Part shown: positions 1 through 6,049 of the stretch, piece after piece
Position numbering within the stretch: the stretch's first letter is position 1
Layout of the letters: every line of letters begins with the position of its first letter
From: an uncultured Lachnospiraceae bacterium
Lineage (GTDB): Bacteria; Bacillota; Clostridia; Lachnospirales; Lachnospiraceae
Reading direction: 5' to 3'
NCBI GenBank assembly: GCA_948794795.1
Contig: CAQGLR010000069.1
Location: forward strand, 1-11,073
DNA length: 11,073 nucleotides
Notes under the pieces: generated by a model
Told to the model about the DNA's origin: nothing
The model's database searches: none
Seen by the model: only the letters and a program-made list of their open reading frames with translations
Position numbers and translations under genes: made by a program

Positions 1-287
1 GAAAAACGGACAGGTTACAAATGCCAGTATTTTTATTAAGTTAGTGCATATGGGGTTCGGGTGAACTGTATGGTATATTTAGAAATAGCATCAGAATGTA
101 TATAAAAGCCTCATAGAAACATTTTTGTGGATTAGATACATGATATGCTTTTTGTGTTAAAAATTGCTATATAACAGCAGGCAGTATAAGATGATGTAAT
201 TACATATATTAGCATTTTTATGGGGCAGCATGAGAGAAAAAGATAAGGGAAAATTGGGGAGAGGAGCTTTGGGGTATGGGGCCATTT
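1..287. other. AT-rich stretch without a recognisable gene
   Basis: No reading frame with a convincing ribosome binding site is visible on either strand. The plus-strand frame that begins with ATG near 230 only runs as a shadow through the minus-strand gene that ends at 288. No clear terminator hairpin for that gene is seen here. I see nothing else I can support. Confidence 0.5.
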
Positions 288-998
288 TTACTTTAGTGCA
301 ATTTTTGCAACCTGCTCTGCTGTTTGCATGCTATCAATATTTAGAAGGAGTGATACCAAATCTATGCAGCCAAAAGCTGGCAGAACTGGTTCATCTGATG
401 ACATGGTAATATTATTTACCAGTCCATTATCTTTGTTTACCCTTATAGCAAAATAACCATATTCATCACTATTGGTTTCATTGCAGCTGAATGTCTGTCC
501 AATAATATTGTATTTATACTGGCACTTGCTTAATGCAGGTGTCTTTTGGACTACAATATAGCATCCTTCACAGTTGCTTTTGCTGTCAGACTGCTGGTGG
601 TCAATTATGGCATAATAAATATCAGCATTACTGGTGTGGGTATCAAGTCTGCTACAGGTTTCAGAATGCAGAAACAGTTCTGCAAGTTTCATGGCTCTGT
701 TGTGGCTTAATGGTTTTCTGTTGGCAACAAAACCTGTGTATGCAATATTATTTTGTTCCAGGTATATCTGGATGCAGCCTGCTGCTTTTTCATACAAACA
801 GTTCTGTATTGATTCCAGCACTTTCTTTGTTTCTTCATCTGCTAATTTTCCCCTGAATGAAATGGAATAAATATTACCATCATCCATAACTTCAAACCTG
901 TAGGATAAAAAACAGTCCCTGCCCTGCTGCATGGTGCTTTTTGGTGTATCTTCCTTCTGTGTGCCTATGATATTGTTGTTAAAATTTTTTTGATTCAT
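288..998 (-). CDS. Hypothetical protein, 236 aa, divergent from XRE regulator
   Basis: I do not recognise this protein. The ATG at 998 is preceded on the minus strand by AAAAAAGGAGGATTTCGTT, a near-perfect ribosome binding site at good spacing, so the start and the gene are well supported. There is no signal peptide or membrane segment; the product should be cytoplasmic. It is cysteine-rich (about nine Cys), including a CEGC pair near residues 143-146, but I see no known metal-binding or catalytic pattern. The middle (about residues 30-100) reads as alternating strand and helix segments. It is transcribed away from the XRE regulator at 1254, and the shared intergenic region holds two operator-like inverted repeats, so repression by that regulator is plausible. 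Its leader also contains an inverted repeat (1030-1037 with 1055-1062). Confidence 0.8.
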   Translation of the reverse strand: MNQKNFNNNIIGTQKEDTPKSTMQQGRDCFLSYRFEVMDDGNIYSISFRGKLADEETKKVLESIQNCLYEKAAGCIQIYLEQNNIAYTGFVANRKPLSHNRAMKLAELFLHSETCSRLDTHTSNADIYYAIIDHQQSDSKSNCEGCYIVVQKTPALSKCQYKYNIIGQTFSCNETNSDEYGYFAIRVNKDNGLVNNITMSSDEPVLPAFGCIDLVSLLLNIDSMQTAEQVAKIALK

Positions 999-1029
999 AA
1001 CGAAATCCTCCTTTTTTGTTTTTTGTACG

Positions 1030-1062
1030 AAGAAAGCATATCACCTGCACCATGGCTTTCTT
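1030..1062 (-). repeat. Inverted repeat in the leader of the 288-998 gene
   Basis: AAGAAAGC at 1030-1037 is the exact reverse complement of GCTTTCTT at 1055-1062, with a 17-nt loop. It lies about 30-60 nt upstream of the minus-strand start at 998, so it could form a hairpin in that mRNA leader. Read on the plus strand it is followed by a few T residues, but no plus-strand gene lies upstream for it to terminate. The function is unknown. Confidence 0.4.
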
Positions 1063-1126
1063 TTTGGCAAAAATGCACTGGATGAATATAGTGGTTCATC
1101 TTGTGTGCTTGCGAGTTTAGGGAATT

Positions 1127-1132
1127 TATAAT
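1127..1132 (+). promoter_or_regulatory. Candidate -10 box of the XRE regulator gene
   Basis: A perfect TATAAT lies 120 nt before the chosen start of the regulator. No good -35 box is seen at 17 nt; TTGTGT at 1101 is 20 nt away. If used, transcription would begin within the palindrome centred on 1139, which fits autorepression. Confidence 0.35.
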
Positions 1133-1146
1133 TGTTACTGTAACAA
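1132..1146. promoter_or_regulatory. Operator candidate 1: 15-bp palindrome
   Basis: TTGTTAC and GTAACAA are perfect 7-bp arms around a central T at 1139. Size, symmetry and position just downstream of a TATAAT box between divergent genes match operators of XRE/Cro-CI family repressors. Binding by the 1254-1592 product is inferred. Confidence 0.5.
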
Positions 1147-1168
1147 CAGTTTTTATTAATTATATCAC

Positions 1169-1190
1169 TTTGTTGAATGATATCAACAAA
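1169..1190. promoter_or_regulatory. Operator candidate 2: 22-bp inverted repeat
   Basis: TTTGTTGA (1169-1176) and TCAACAAA (1183-1190) are perfect 8-bp arms with a 6-bp spacer. The outer TTGTT/AACAA is shared with the 15-bp palindrome 30 bp upstream; centre-to-centre distance is about 41 bp, close to four helical turns, so two repressor dimers could sit on the same face of the DNA. Confidence 0.45.
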
Positions 1191-1253
1191 ACGGGATTGA
1201 AAAATATGCCTGATGTTGACATAATTCAACGAAATGGAAAGGATGGTAAAGTT

Positions 1254-1592
1254 ATGATGGATGTTAAGTTATGCTTGGAAGAAACAGGAAAAAGAATTAT
1301 GGAGCGAAGGAAGAAGATGGGGCTGACACAGGAGCAGTTAGCAGAAAAATGCGAATTGACAACACAGGCAGTCAGCTATTTTGAATCTGGAAAACGAGCA
1401 ATGCGACCAGAAAATTTAATGAAAATTGCATCAGGTCTGGGTGTCAGCACAGATTATTTGTTGACAGGTGACATCATTGACAAGGACAAACTGCTGCTGT
1501 CTGAAAAGTTAGGCAGGCTTAATTCAAAAGAAGTAAGGCTTATTGAAAGTATCATTGATGAATGCATAGAGTTATATCATAGGGATGCATAA
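1254..1592 (+). CDS. XRE/Cro-CI family transcriptional regulator, 112 aa
   Basis: A small cytoplasmic DNA-binding repressor. Residues about 10-70 form a classic HTH_3 domain: ERRKKMGLTQEQLAEKCELT, then TQAVSYFESGKRAMRPENL as the recognition and following helices, then the GVSTDYLLTGD signature that ends many XRE domains. The C-terminal about 35 residues (EKLGRLNSKEVRLIESIIDE) look helical and could dimerise. The frame stays open back to a TTG at 1101, but that stretch is not XRE-like and spans both palindromes. I prefer ATG 1254 (or 1257) because GGAAAGGA lies about 10 nt upstream. It is divergent from the unknown gene at 288-998; autoregulation through the two operator candidates is likely. 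Such regulators commonly control mobile-element lysogeny or transfer, but the target here is inferred. Confidence 0.9.
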   Translation: MMDVKLCLEETGKRIMERRKKMGLTQEQLAEKCELTTQAVSYFESGKRAMRPENLMKIASGLGVSTDYLLTGDIIDKDKLLLSEKLGRLNSKEVRLIESIIDECIELYHRDA

Positions 1593-1641
1593 TGTATAAT
1601 AACAGTATGTTGTAATTCAGAAACCCTTATATGAATTGATG

Positions 1642-1673
1642 CCAGCTGGCAGGTCTGGTGTCAGCTGGTTTTG
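1642..1673 (+). terminator. Candidate terminator after XRE gene
   Basis: CCAGCTG (1642-1648) pairs with CAGCTGG (1662-1668) over a 13-nt loop, followed by TTTTG. The stem is GC-rich and lies 50 nt after the regulator stop. The T tract is short, so termination may be partial. Confidence 0.55.
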
Positions 1674-1726
1674 TAAATGTACGAAAACCATACATCTTTC
1701 TCTTCTTTTCTTTTGTTTCTATATCT

Positions 1727-1732
1727 TATAAT
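1727..1732 (+). promoter_or_regulatory. Candidate -10 box upstream of RepA-like gene
   Basis: A perfect TATAAT 127 nt before the chosen start at 1859. The -35 region is only a pyrimidine-rich TTCTTT at 18 nt, so the assignment is weak. Nothing else clear is seen between 1674 and 1840. Confidence 0.3.
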
Positions 1733-1858
1733 CTGCTATACATGAAAAAACTTTGAATCGGCATTTTTGCAGGATTTTTTCTGTTTTTATTTTGGTATTA
1801 TTAATATGCAGGGAGTATAAGCCAGTAAAATGAAATTTTTGAAGGGAGGTAAATGTTT

Positions 1859-2539
1859 ATGGCAGATATGGATATGGTAATGGAAACAGAAGATATCAAA
1901 AGTGGATATATTGTTGATGGGATTATTACACCAGGACTAAATCTTCTGGTTCTTCCAAAAGAACAAAGAGAACGGTGTTTTGGTATGAGTTTCCCATTAT
2001 TTACAGCAAAATCCAAGGGAATTTGGAAAGAAGCAACAGCTGGCAGTGTTGTTTGGTTTTCGCTGGAAGAAAACAAAGAAAAATCAAGGCAGATGTTTGA
2101 TGGTTATACTATGGTACATGGCCAGATTTTTGATATCTATGCTTATAAGAATGGATATTTCGGAGACAAAATCAAGGATACCATGGAAATTTTCTTGAAA
2201 GATAATCCACATATAAAGCTGGTGGTAATTGATTCCATTGAGGAAATTGTTAAGGGAGAAATTGGGCATATGGAGTGTGGACATGCCTGTGAAATCCTGC
2301 ATAACATGAGGCAGGCTGCTATCCAGCAGGAAGTACCAGTCCTGGTAACGGTGTATGAAGAGGATTTTGGTGATGGGAGCAAGTGGGATGGGGTATCAGA
2401 TGTAGTCATGAAGATTGAAGAAGGAAAAACCCAAAACAGACATAAATATATACTCCATCTGAAAGAAAAGGATAAAACTGGATCAAAACTGGAAATAGTT
2501 CTTGATTCAAAAAGTGGTAACTGGAACTATAACAACTAA
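1859..2539 (+). CDS. RepA-like AAA_25 (RecA-fold) protein with lost Walker A motif
   Basis: Resembles the RepA-type hexameric helicase/ATPase family (AAA_25) of plasmids and integrative elements. YIVDGIITPGLNLL (17-30) matches the family entry strand, GSVVWFSLEEN (62-72) the 'LYLaLED' strand, IKLVVIDSIEEIV (119-131) the Walker B strand with Asp125, and the C-terminal ILHLKEKDKTGSKLEIVLDS region the family's last beta strands. The P-loop position, however, reads LPKEQRERCF (32-41) where a GxPKxGKSW-type sequence is expected. The Walker lysine aligns with Glu and the following Ser with Arg, so ATP binding is probably lost although the frame is intact. ATG 1859 is preferred over ATG 1853 because AGGGAGG sits 9 nt upstream of 1859 but almost touches 1853. 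The gene ends in a strong terminator. It may be a non-catalytic DNA-binding or regulatory derivative. Confidence 0.7.
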   Translation: MADMDMVMETEDIKSGYIVDGIITPGLNLLVLPKEQRERCFGMSFPLFTAKSKGIWKEATAGSVVWFSLEENKEKSRQMFDGYTMVHGQIFDIYAYKNGYFGDKIKDTMEIFLKDNPHIKLVVIDSIEEIVKGEIGHMECGHACEILHNMRQAAIQQEVPVLVTVYEEDFGDGSKWDGVSDVVMKIEEGKTQNRHKYILHLKEKDKTGSKLEIVLDSKSGNWNYNN

Positions 2540-2562
2540 ATAACACTTACATCCTTATATTG

Positions 2563-2608
2563 GGCTGTAACATTAAAAGAAACACCTAATGTTACAGTCT
2601 TTTTTTTA
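2563..2608 (+). terminator. Strong rho-independent terminator after RepA-like gene
   Basis: GGCTGTAACATTA (2563-2575) pairs with TAATGTTACAGTC (2587-2599) in a 13-bp stem with one G-T pair and an 11-nt loop, followed directly by eight T residues. It separates the RepA-like gene from the repeat array and parA. Confidence 0.93.
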
Positions 2609-2673
2609 TTATAGGGAATGTTGCTGTTACAGACTGTATTTCTGCCAGTTCTGGGATGCAATGGCATGTGGTA

Positions 2674-2687
2674 TCCTGATATCAGGA
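2674..2687. repeat. 14-bp perfect palindrome at the left edge of the array
   Basis: TCCTGATATCAGGA reads the same on both strands. It directly abuts or overlaps the first degenerate unit of the 24-bp array. It could be a binding site for a dimeric protein; no partner can be named. Confidence 0.45.
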
Positions 2688-3001
2688 GTAGACAGGAAGA
2701 CATTTTTACATGAAGTTAAAATGACATGTTGGAATGTCTATATGGTTGCATGCCTGTATATAGCAATAGTTACAAGCATTCATGCAGACTGTTTTACTTG
2801 TTTATATGCAGACATAATTGCAGTTTTTCATGCAAACATGCTGTCAAAATGGCATATATGTATGTTTGTAGATTTATATGCAGACATGCTGTCTGGAAAA
2901 CAGGCTGGCATGTGTTCAGGGCTGTTTGCCTGCATGTAGCTATAAATACAGATTTTCATGTAGACTGGCAGACATTATTACATAGTTTTTAGAAAAACGA
3001 A
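2682..3001. repeat. 24-bp phased iteron-like array; candidate partition centromere
   Basis: Written in rows of 24 from 2682 to 2897 and, after an 8-bp insertion (2898-2905), from 2906 to 3001, the sequence lines up as thirteen degenerate units. Columns 5-6 are AT in twelve of thirteen rows and column 7 is G in ten. The best units have TTATATGCAGACAT (2802, 2874), ATTCATGCAGACTG (2778), TTTCATGCAAACAT (2826) and TTTCATGTAGACTG (2954). Weaker units keep only ATG at the right phase (2710, 2734, 2910, 2934). The second half-unit often has TTGCA or TGTC; CAGACA-TGC-TGTCTG at 2881-2895 is a local inverted repeat. The array fills the gap between the terminator and parA, where ParA/RHH partition systems keep their centromere and operator. 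An iteron replication origin is the main alternative. Confidence 0.7.
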
Positions 3002-3014
3002 GAGAGGAAAGTGT

Positions 3015-3782
3015 ATGAAAATTATATCTATATCAAACATTAAGGGTGGTGTGGGAAAGACAACAACTGCTGCTGTACTGGCAGTTGGACTGGCTGAAAA
3101 AGGTTACAAGGTGCTGTTAATTGACAGTGACCCACAAACAAACCTGACTATGTGTTTTTTACAAGAACAGACAGATGAGCTTCCAAGCTTATATGATATT
3201 TATGGTGATGGTGAATCTATTGATGATGTAAAAGTACCAGTAAGGGATAACCTGGATTTAGTTATTGGTGATTTTGAATTGTGCAATGCTGATATGCAGT
3301 TCACAAAAGCTGGCAGGTTGAAAATGCTCAAAAAAGCGATTAAAAGCATTGATACAGAATATGATTTTATTGTTATAGATACACCACTAAATTTAGGAAT
3401 ATTATCATTGAATGCTTTCCTGGCAAGTGATTATGTTATTGTTCCCATGTCTGCAGATTCCTTTTCACTCAAGGGTATAAGACTGTTAAAAGAAACATTG
3501 GATGATGTATCAGAAGAAACAGAAAAAGATCTGCCTGTTGCAGGTATTCTACTGACACGGTACAACAGCAGGACAAATGTATCAAAACTATTGGAAAAAT
3601 CGTTAAATTCTGCTGCTACACTTTTGGATACAGAATTGTTTAAAAACAGAATCCGGCAGGCAGTTATACTGCAGGAGAGTCAAATTGCAAAAGAGGACTT
3701 GCTTTTATATGCACCCAATGCAAAGGTAACAGAGAACTATAGGAGATTTATTAGTAAATTTTTAGAAAGGGTTGGTGGGTAA
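3015..3782 (+). CDS. parA: ParA family partition ATPase, 255 aa
   Basis: Deviant-Walker ATPase that binds the nucleoid in its ATP form and drives segregation of DNA marked by a centromere-binding protein. Seen directly: KGGVGKTTT at residues 10-18 (signature Lys10 and Lys15), LLIDSDPQTNLT at 34-45 (Walker A-prime), YDFIVIDTP around 117-125 (Walker B), and NAFLASDYVIVPMSADSFSLKG, the conserved region after it. Length is typical for short ParA/Soj proteins without an N-terminal HTH domain, so DNA binding must be supplied by a partner. ATG 3015 follows AGAGAGG with a 7-nt gap. The next gene starts 2 nt after its stop and encodes the likely partner; the phased repeat array lies just upstream. The gene is intact. 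Confidence 0.95.
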   Translation: MKIISISNIKGGVGKTTTAAVLAVGLAEKGYKVLLIDSDPQTNLTMCFLQEQTDELPSLYDIYGDGESIDDVKVPVRDNLDLVIGDFELCNADMQFTKAGRLKMLKKAIKSIDTEYDFIVIDTPLNLGILSLNAFLASDYVIVPMSADSFSLKGIRLLKETLDDVSEETEKDLPVAGILLTRYNSRTNVSKLLEKSLNSAATLLDTELFKNRIRQAVILQESQIAKEDLLLYAPNAKVTENYRRFISKFLERVGG

Positions 3783-3784
3783 GT

Positions 3785-4198
3785 ATGGGAAATTTAAACA
3801 TGAAGCTGATGCGGGGAGCAGAGGAAGCTGAAAAACAGATGCAAAAACAGACACAAGAACTAGAAGAAGCAAAAAGTAAGGAAGCAGAAACCAGAGATAC
3901 CAAAGAAACTGATAGAAAGCCCCAGAAAGCAGTGAAACAGCCAAGGACAAAGAAAAATACAGGGATGGGAAAAAACAATGAAAAGGAAACTGATAAAATG
4001 CTGAATAAACAGGCGTTCTCATTTAGAGCGGTATTGACTGATATAGCAGTCTGGAAAGCATATGCAGTTGCAACAGGGCAGACTGTTGAAAGTATTGGTA
4101 ATAGTGCTATGAATGAATATTTGAAAAAGCATAAGTTGTCAGGTGCTGAATGGGTAATATTTGATGCGATAAAAGCAAGGGATGCAAATGACAAGTAA
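3785..4198 (+). CDS. Ribbon-helix-helix centromere-binding protein (ParB/ParR-like), 137 aa
   Basis: Probable DNA-binding partner of the ParA encoded 2 nt upstream, translated from the same mRNA. Residues 1-75 are a highly charged Lys/Glu/Gln tail with coiled-coil character at about 10-35, as is common in ParA-activating tails. Residues 77-116 look like a ribbon-helix-helix fold: strand AFSFRAVL, first helix TDIAVWKAYAVATG, a turn, and second helix TVESIGNSAMNEYLKKH. A C-terminal helix (SGAEWVIFDAIKAR) follows. RHH proteins bind short repeated sites as dimers and spread along arrays, which fits the 24-bp array before parA and the two motif copies 60-95 bp after this gene. The fold is inferred from pattern only; no homologue is named. 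Confidence 0.75.
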   Translation: MGNLNMKLMRGAEEAEKQMQKQTQELEEAKSKEAETRDTKETDRKPQKAVKQPRTKKNTGMGKNNEKETDKMLNKQAFSFRAVLTDIAVWKAYAVATGQTVESIGNSAMNEYLKKHKLSGAEWVIFDAIKARDANDK

Positions 4199-4256
4199 CA
4201 GGCAGGGGAAAGAATGTAATTTGTTAATGTTGGTAAAAATAATGGAAAATCTTTGA

Positions 4257-4292
4257 TTTCATGTAGACATACAAACATATCATCATGTAGGA
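4257..4292. repeat. Two extra copies of the array motif downstream of the RHH gene
   Basis: TTTCATGTAGACAT (4257-4270) matches the last upstream unit (TTTCATGTAGACTG at 2954), and ATCATGTAGGAGTG follows with its ATG 23 bp later. The par genes are thus flanked by related sites on both sides. Confidence 0.55.
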
Positions 4293-4355
4293 GTGTTATC
4301 GTATTTACTGGAAGATAAGAATATAAGTATAGATTTCTTTAATTTTTTATAGTAA

Positions 4356-4934
4356 TTAAATGAACATTTTAGAGCATTTATCAAGCCCCAGTAACATTAA
4401 CCTTGGGAAAAAATCTTCCTGTACATAATTAATTAACGATTTCAGCCAGTCCTGTTCAGTCTCTCCCATTTCAGGGCGGACAATAACCTGGATGCTGAAT
4501 GGCATCATGTTTTTGATTTGATATATGCCCGTTCCCGGCTCTTCAACTGTTATATCTGATTCCTTTAAACTATCAAATAGTTACTGGGGTATATCTCTGC
4601 TAACTATAGTAATAGTGACATCATTTGCCTTAATGTAGTTATCTTCAAACCCACTGGCTTTGTACAGGCTGGTATATGCAAGTGATTTGTAAAAATGTCC
4701 AGTATTTAATGTTTTATCAAAAAAAGTGTAGTCGATGATATTATGGCCTTTAAATATTTTTCCAATGTCATTTTGGATTTTAATATCAGGGGATTTGATT
4801 ATTGCAAGCAAAAAAGCAGCAACAGGCTGCATATACATGCAGTCATTTGGATTAAATCCAGTATTGATATCACTTCTTGCAATCTCAATCTTGAGGGCAT
4901 CACAAAATGCAGCATTGTTTTTAGTTATATCCAT
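4356..4934 (-). pseudogene. Interrupted gene with in-frame TAA; PDDEXK-like hypothetical family
   Basis: The ATG at 4934 (MDITKNNAAF) follows AAGGAAGG on the minus strand and is a better start than the one at 5000. The frame runs to TAA at 4581-4583, then stays open in the same frame to 4356 with clearly protein-like sequence (LFDSLKESDITVEEPGTGIY, then MPFSIQVIVRPEMGETEQDW). The stop is therefore a nonsense mutation in about a 192-codon gene. From memory it resembles a Lachnospiraceae family with 'GHNIIEYKSPDD...LYKASG' and 'GIYYVKG...TQIIVTKELDE.EHIWLK', where EYK could be a PD-(D/E)XK core. Here that segment is GHNIIDYTFFDKTLN, so the putative Glu and Lys are changed. It lies opposite to the genes on both sides. 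The leader contains a 6-bp hairpin (4961-4966 with 4977-4982). The function is unknown. Confidence 0.75.
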
Positions 4935-5081
4935 ATTAGTACCTTCCTTTCTTTTTATGGGGAGTTTCCTGTATGTAACTCCTCTTATTATTTGTATCAA
5001 ATTAAATATGAATTATTTTTACGATTGAAAATTTTATTGATGTATCTATTTTTGCAAAATTTTAAAGAATTAATTGTGTTA

Positions 5082-5087
5082 TATAAT
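5082..5087 (+). promoter_or_regulatory. Candidate -10 box for the 5150-7178 operon
   Basis: A perfect TATAAT 63 nt before the ATG at 5150, in a very AT-rich intergenic region shared with the divergent gene starting at 4934. No convincing -35 at 16-18 nt was found. Confidence 0.35.
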
Positions 5088-5149
5088 GTAGCAGTATCAA
5101 AAAATACATCACATGGATAAAGAAAAATAGTATAAGAAAGGAGAGGGAT

Positions 5150-5712
5150 ATGGAAAATTTCATGAAAGATATTGTTGTAGACCGCATGGCAGGCCAGTTG
5201 GAATGCCAGTTAGAGAAAAATGAGGAGTTTAAAAAGTGCAAGAAAAGATTTTTACTGTTATTTGATAAACTGCAGAAGAAGTTTGATGGTAACAAGAAAA
5301 AAGCAAATTACTGGATAAGCTTGATAAAGCAATGGGGAATTACACTTGCCGGTATGAAGAAGCAGCATACTGTCTTGGATTTCATAATGGCATGGATATA
5401 GGGCTTGGACATGCAGATACTTGTGTACTAAAAGATGGCATGGAAAAACAGACATGTATGAGTGTAGAAGACATGACCCACCTGGTTTATATAATGGATG
5501 CATACAGGGAATTGAACATAGCATTTTGTGGGGAAGAAATGATGCTAGGTTTTGATGAGGGATGTATTGGAGCACTGAGCCGGGTTTATAAGGTTATTGC
5601 ACACAATGTTTGTGCTGGAATGAAAGAAAATGATTTTGCAGGAGAAGATGAAGTCCTGTTGGATACTTCTCTGACACATGAGCAGCGGGCTAAAAAGCTG
5701 CTTGGAAAATAA
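5150..5712 (+). pseudogene. Hypothetical protein, frameshifted at an A6 run
   Basis: ATG 5150 has a good GGAGAGGG ribosome binding site. The first frame gives MENFMKDIVVDRMAGQLECQ and a charged helical segment to NKKK, then runs into low-quality sequence and stops at 5401. The frame starting around 5293 gives KSKLLDKLDKAMGNYTCRYE, EEAAYCLGFHNGMDIGLGHA and so on to 5712. Joining them at the A6 run (5297-5302) with one extra base restores a single 187-aa protein (563 nt is one short of 188 codons). The N-terminal half resembles small helical Firmicutes element proteins of the DUF6809 type, from memory and with low certainty. The C-terminus DTSLTHEQRAKKLLGK is shared in pattern with the small gene ending at 6209. 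It is either a one-base deletion or a slippage site; the A6 run does not place the classical A-AAA-AAG heptamer in the zero frame. Confidence 0.7.
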
Positions 5713-5742
5713 TCAGTGTAAAAGCAGGAAAGGGGGATTTTA

Positions 5743-6012
5743 ATGGAGAAAGGAAACATGGGCCAGGACAAGATAAAACAAGAAGAAAGAGAGGCAGCAA
5801 TAAATCTCCTTATAACAGTGTTTGAAATGTATGATAAGGAAATGGTGCTAAATAAGGCATTGGATGATTTTTTATGTGGTTATGGAGAGAAAATTCCAGA
5901 ATGCCTTCAATGCTTATATGAGCATTTTAACAACTGTGACAGTAGTAAAACACAGGTTATTAAAAGGTTTGCAGAAAATCATGGTTTAGAAATCAAGGAT
6001 TATTCTGACTGA
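5743..6012 (+). CDS. Hypothetical protein, 89 aa
   Basis: I do not recognise it. ATG 5743 is preceded by AGGAAAGGGGG with a 7-nt gap, and the gene lies 30 nt after the stop of the preceding frameshifted gene, so it looks like the second cistron of an operon. The product is soluble and mostly helical: a charged start, EEREAAINLLITVFEMYDKE, a central GYGEKIPECLQCLYEHFNNC with three Cys, and a helix VIKRFAENHGLEI. No membrane segment or catalytic motif is seen. It could be a small regulatory or toxin-antitoxin-type protein, but nothing in the sequence shows this. Confidence 0.75.
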   Translation: MEKGNMGQDKIKQEEREAAINLLITVFEMYDKEMVLNKALDDFLCGYGEKIPECLQCLYEHFNNCDSSKTQVIKRFAENHGLEIKDYSD

Positions 6013-6049
6013 ATAAGTGTTATTGATAAAAAAAGGAGAGGAGGTGCAT

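Noticed and set aside
533..870. Plus-strand frames opposite the 288-998 gene
   Set aside because: No ribosome binding site and they lie antisense to a gene with a near-perfect start region.
1101..1253. TTG-initiated N-terminal extension of the XRE regulator
   Set aside because: It crosses both operator palindromes and the -10 candidate, has no XRE-like sequence, and a better ribosome binding site precedes ATG 1254.
2726..2992. 88-aa frame through the repeat array
   Set aside because: No ribosome binding site and its sequence follows the DNA repeat; it is another reading of the array.
2682..3001. CRISPR array
   Set aside because: Units are degenerate, there are no unique spacers of constant length between identical repeats, and no cas gene is present.
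3751..4278. 175-aa minus-strand frame opposite the RHH gene
   Set aside because: Hydrophobic Phe/Ser-rich sequence is the typical antisense of a Lys/Glu-rich protein; no ribosome binding site.
5297..5303. Classical -1 slippery heptamer A-AAA-AAG
   Set aside because: The heptamer is present as letters but not in the zero frame needed for tandem tRNA slippage, so programmed frameshifting is only a possibility.
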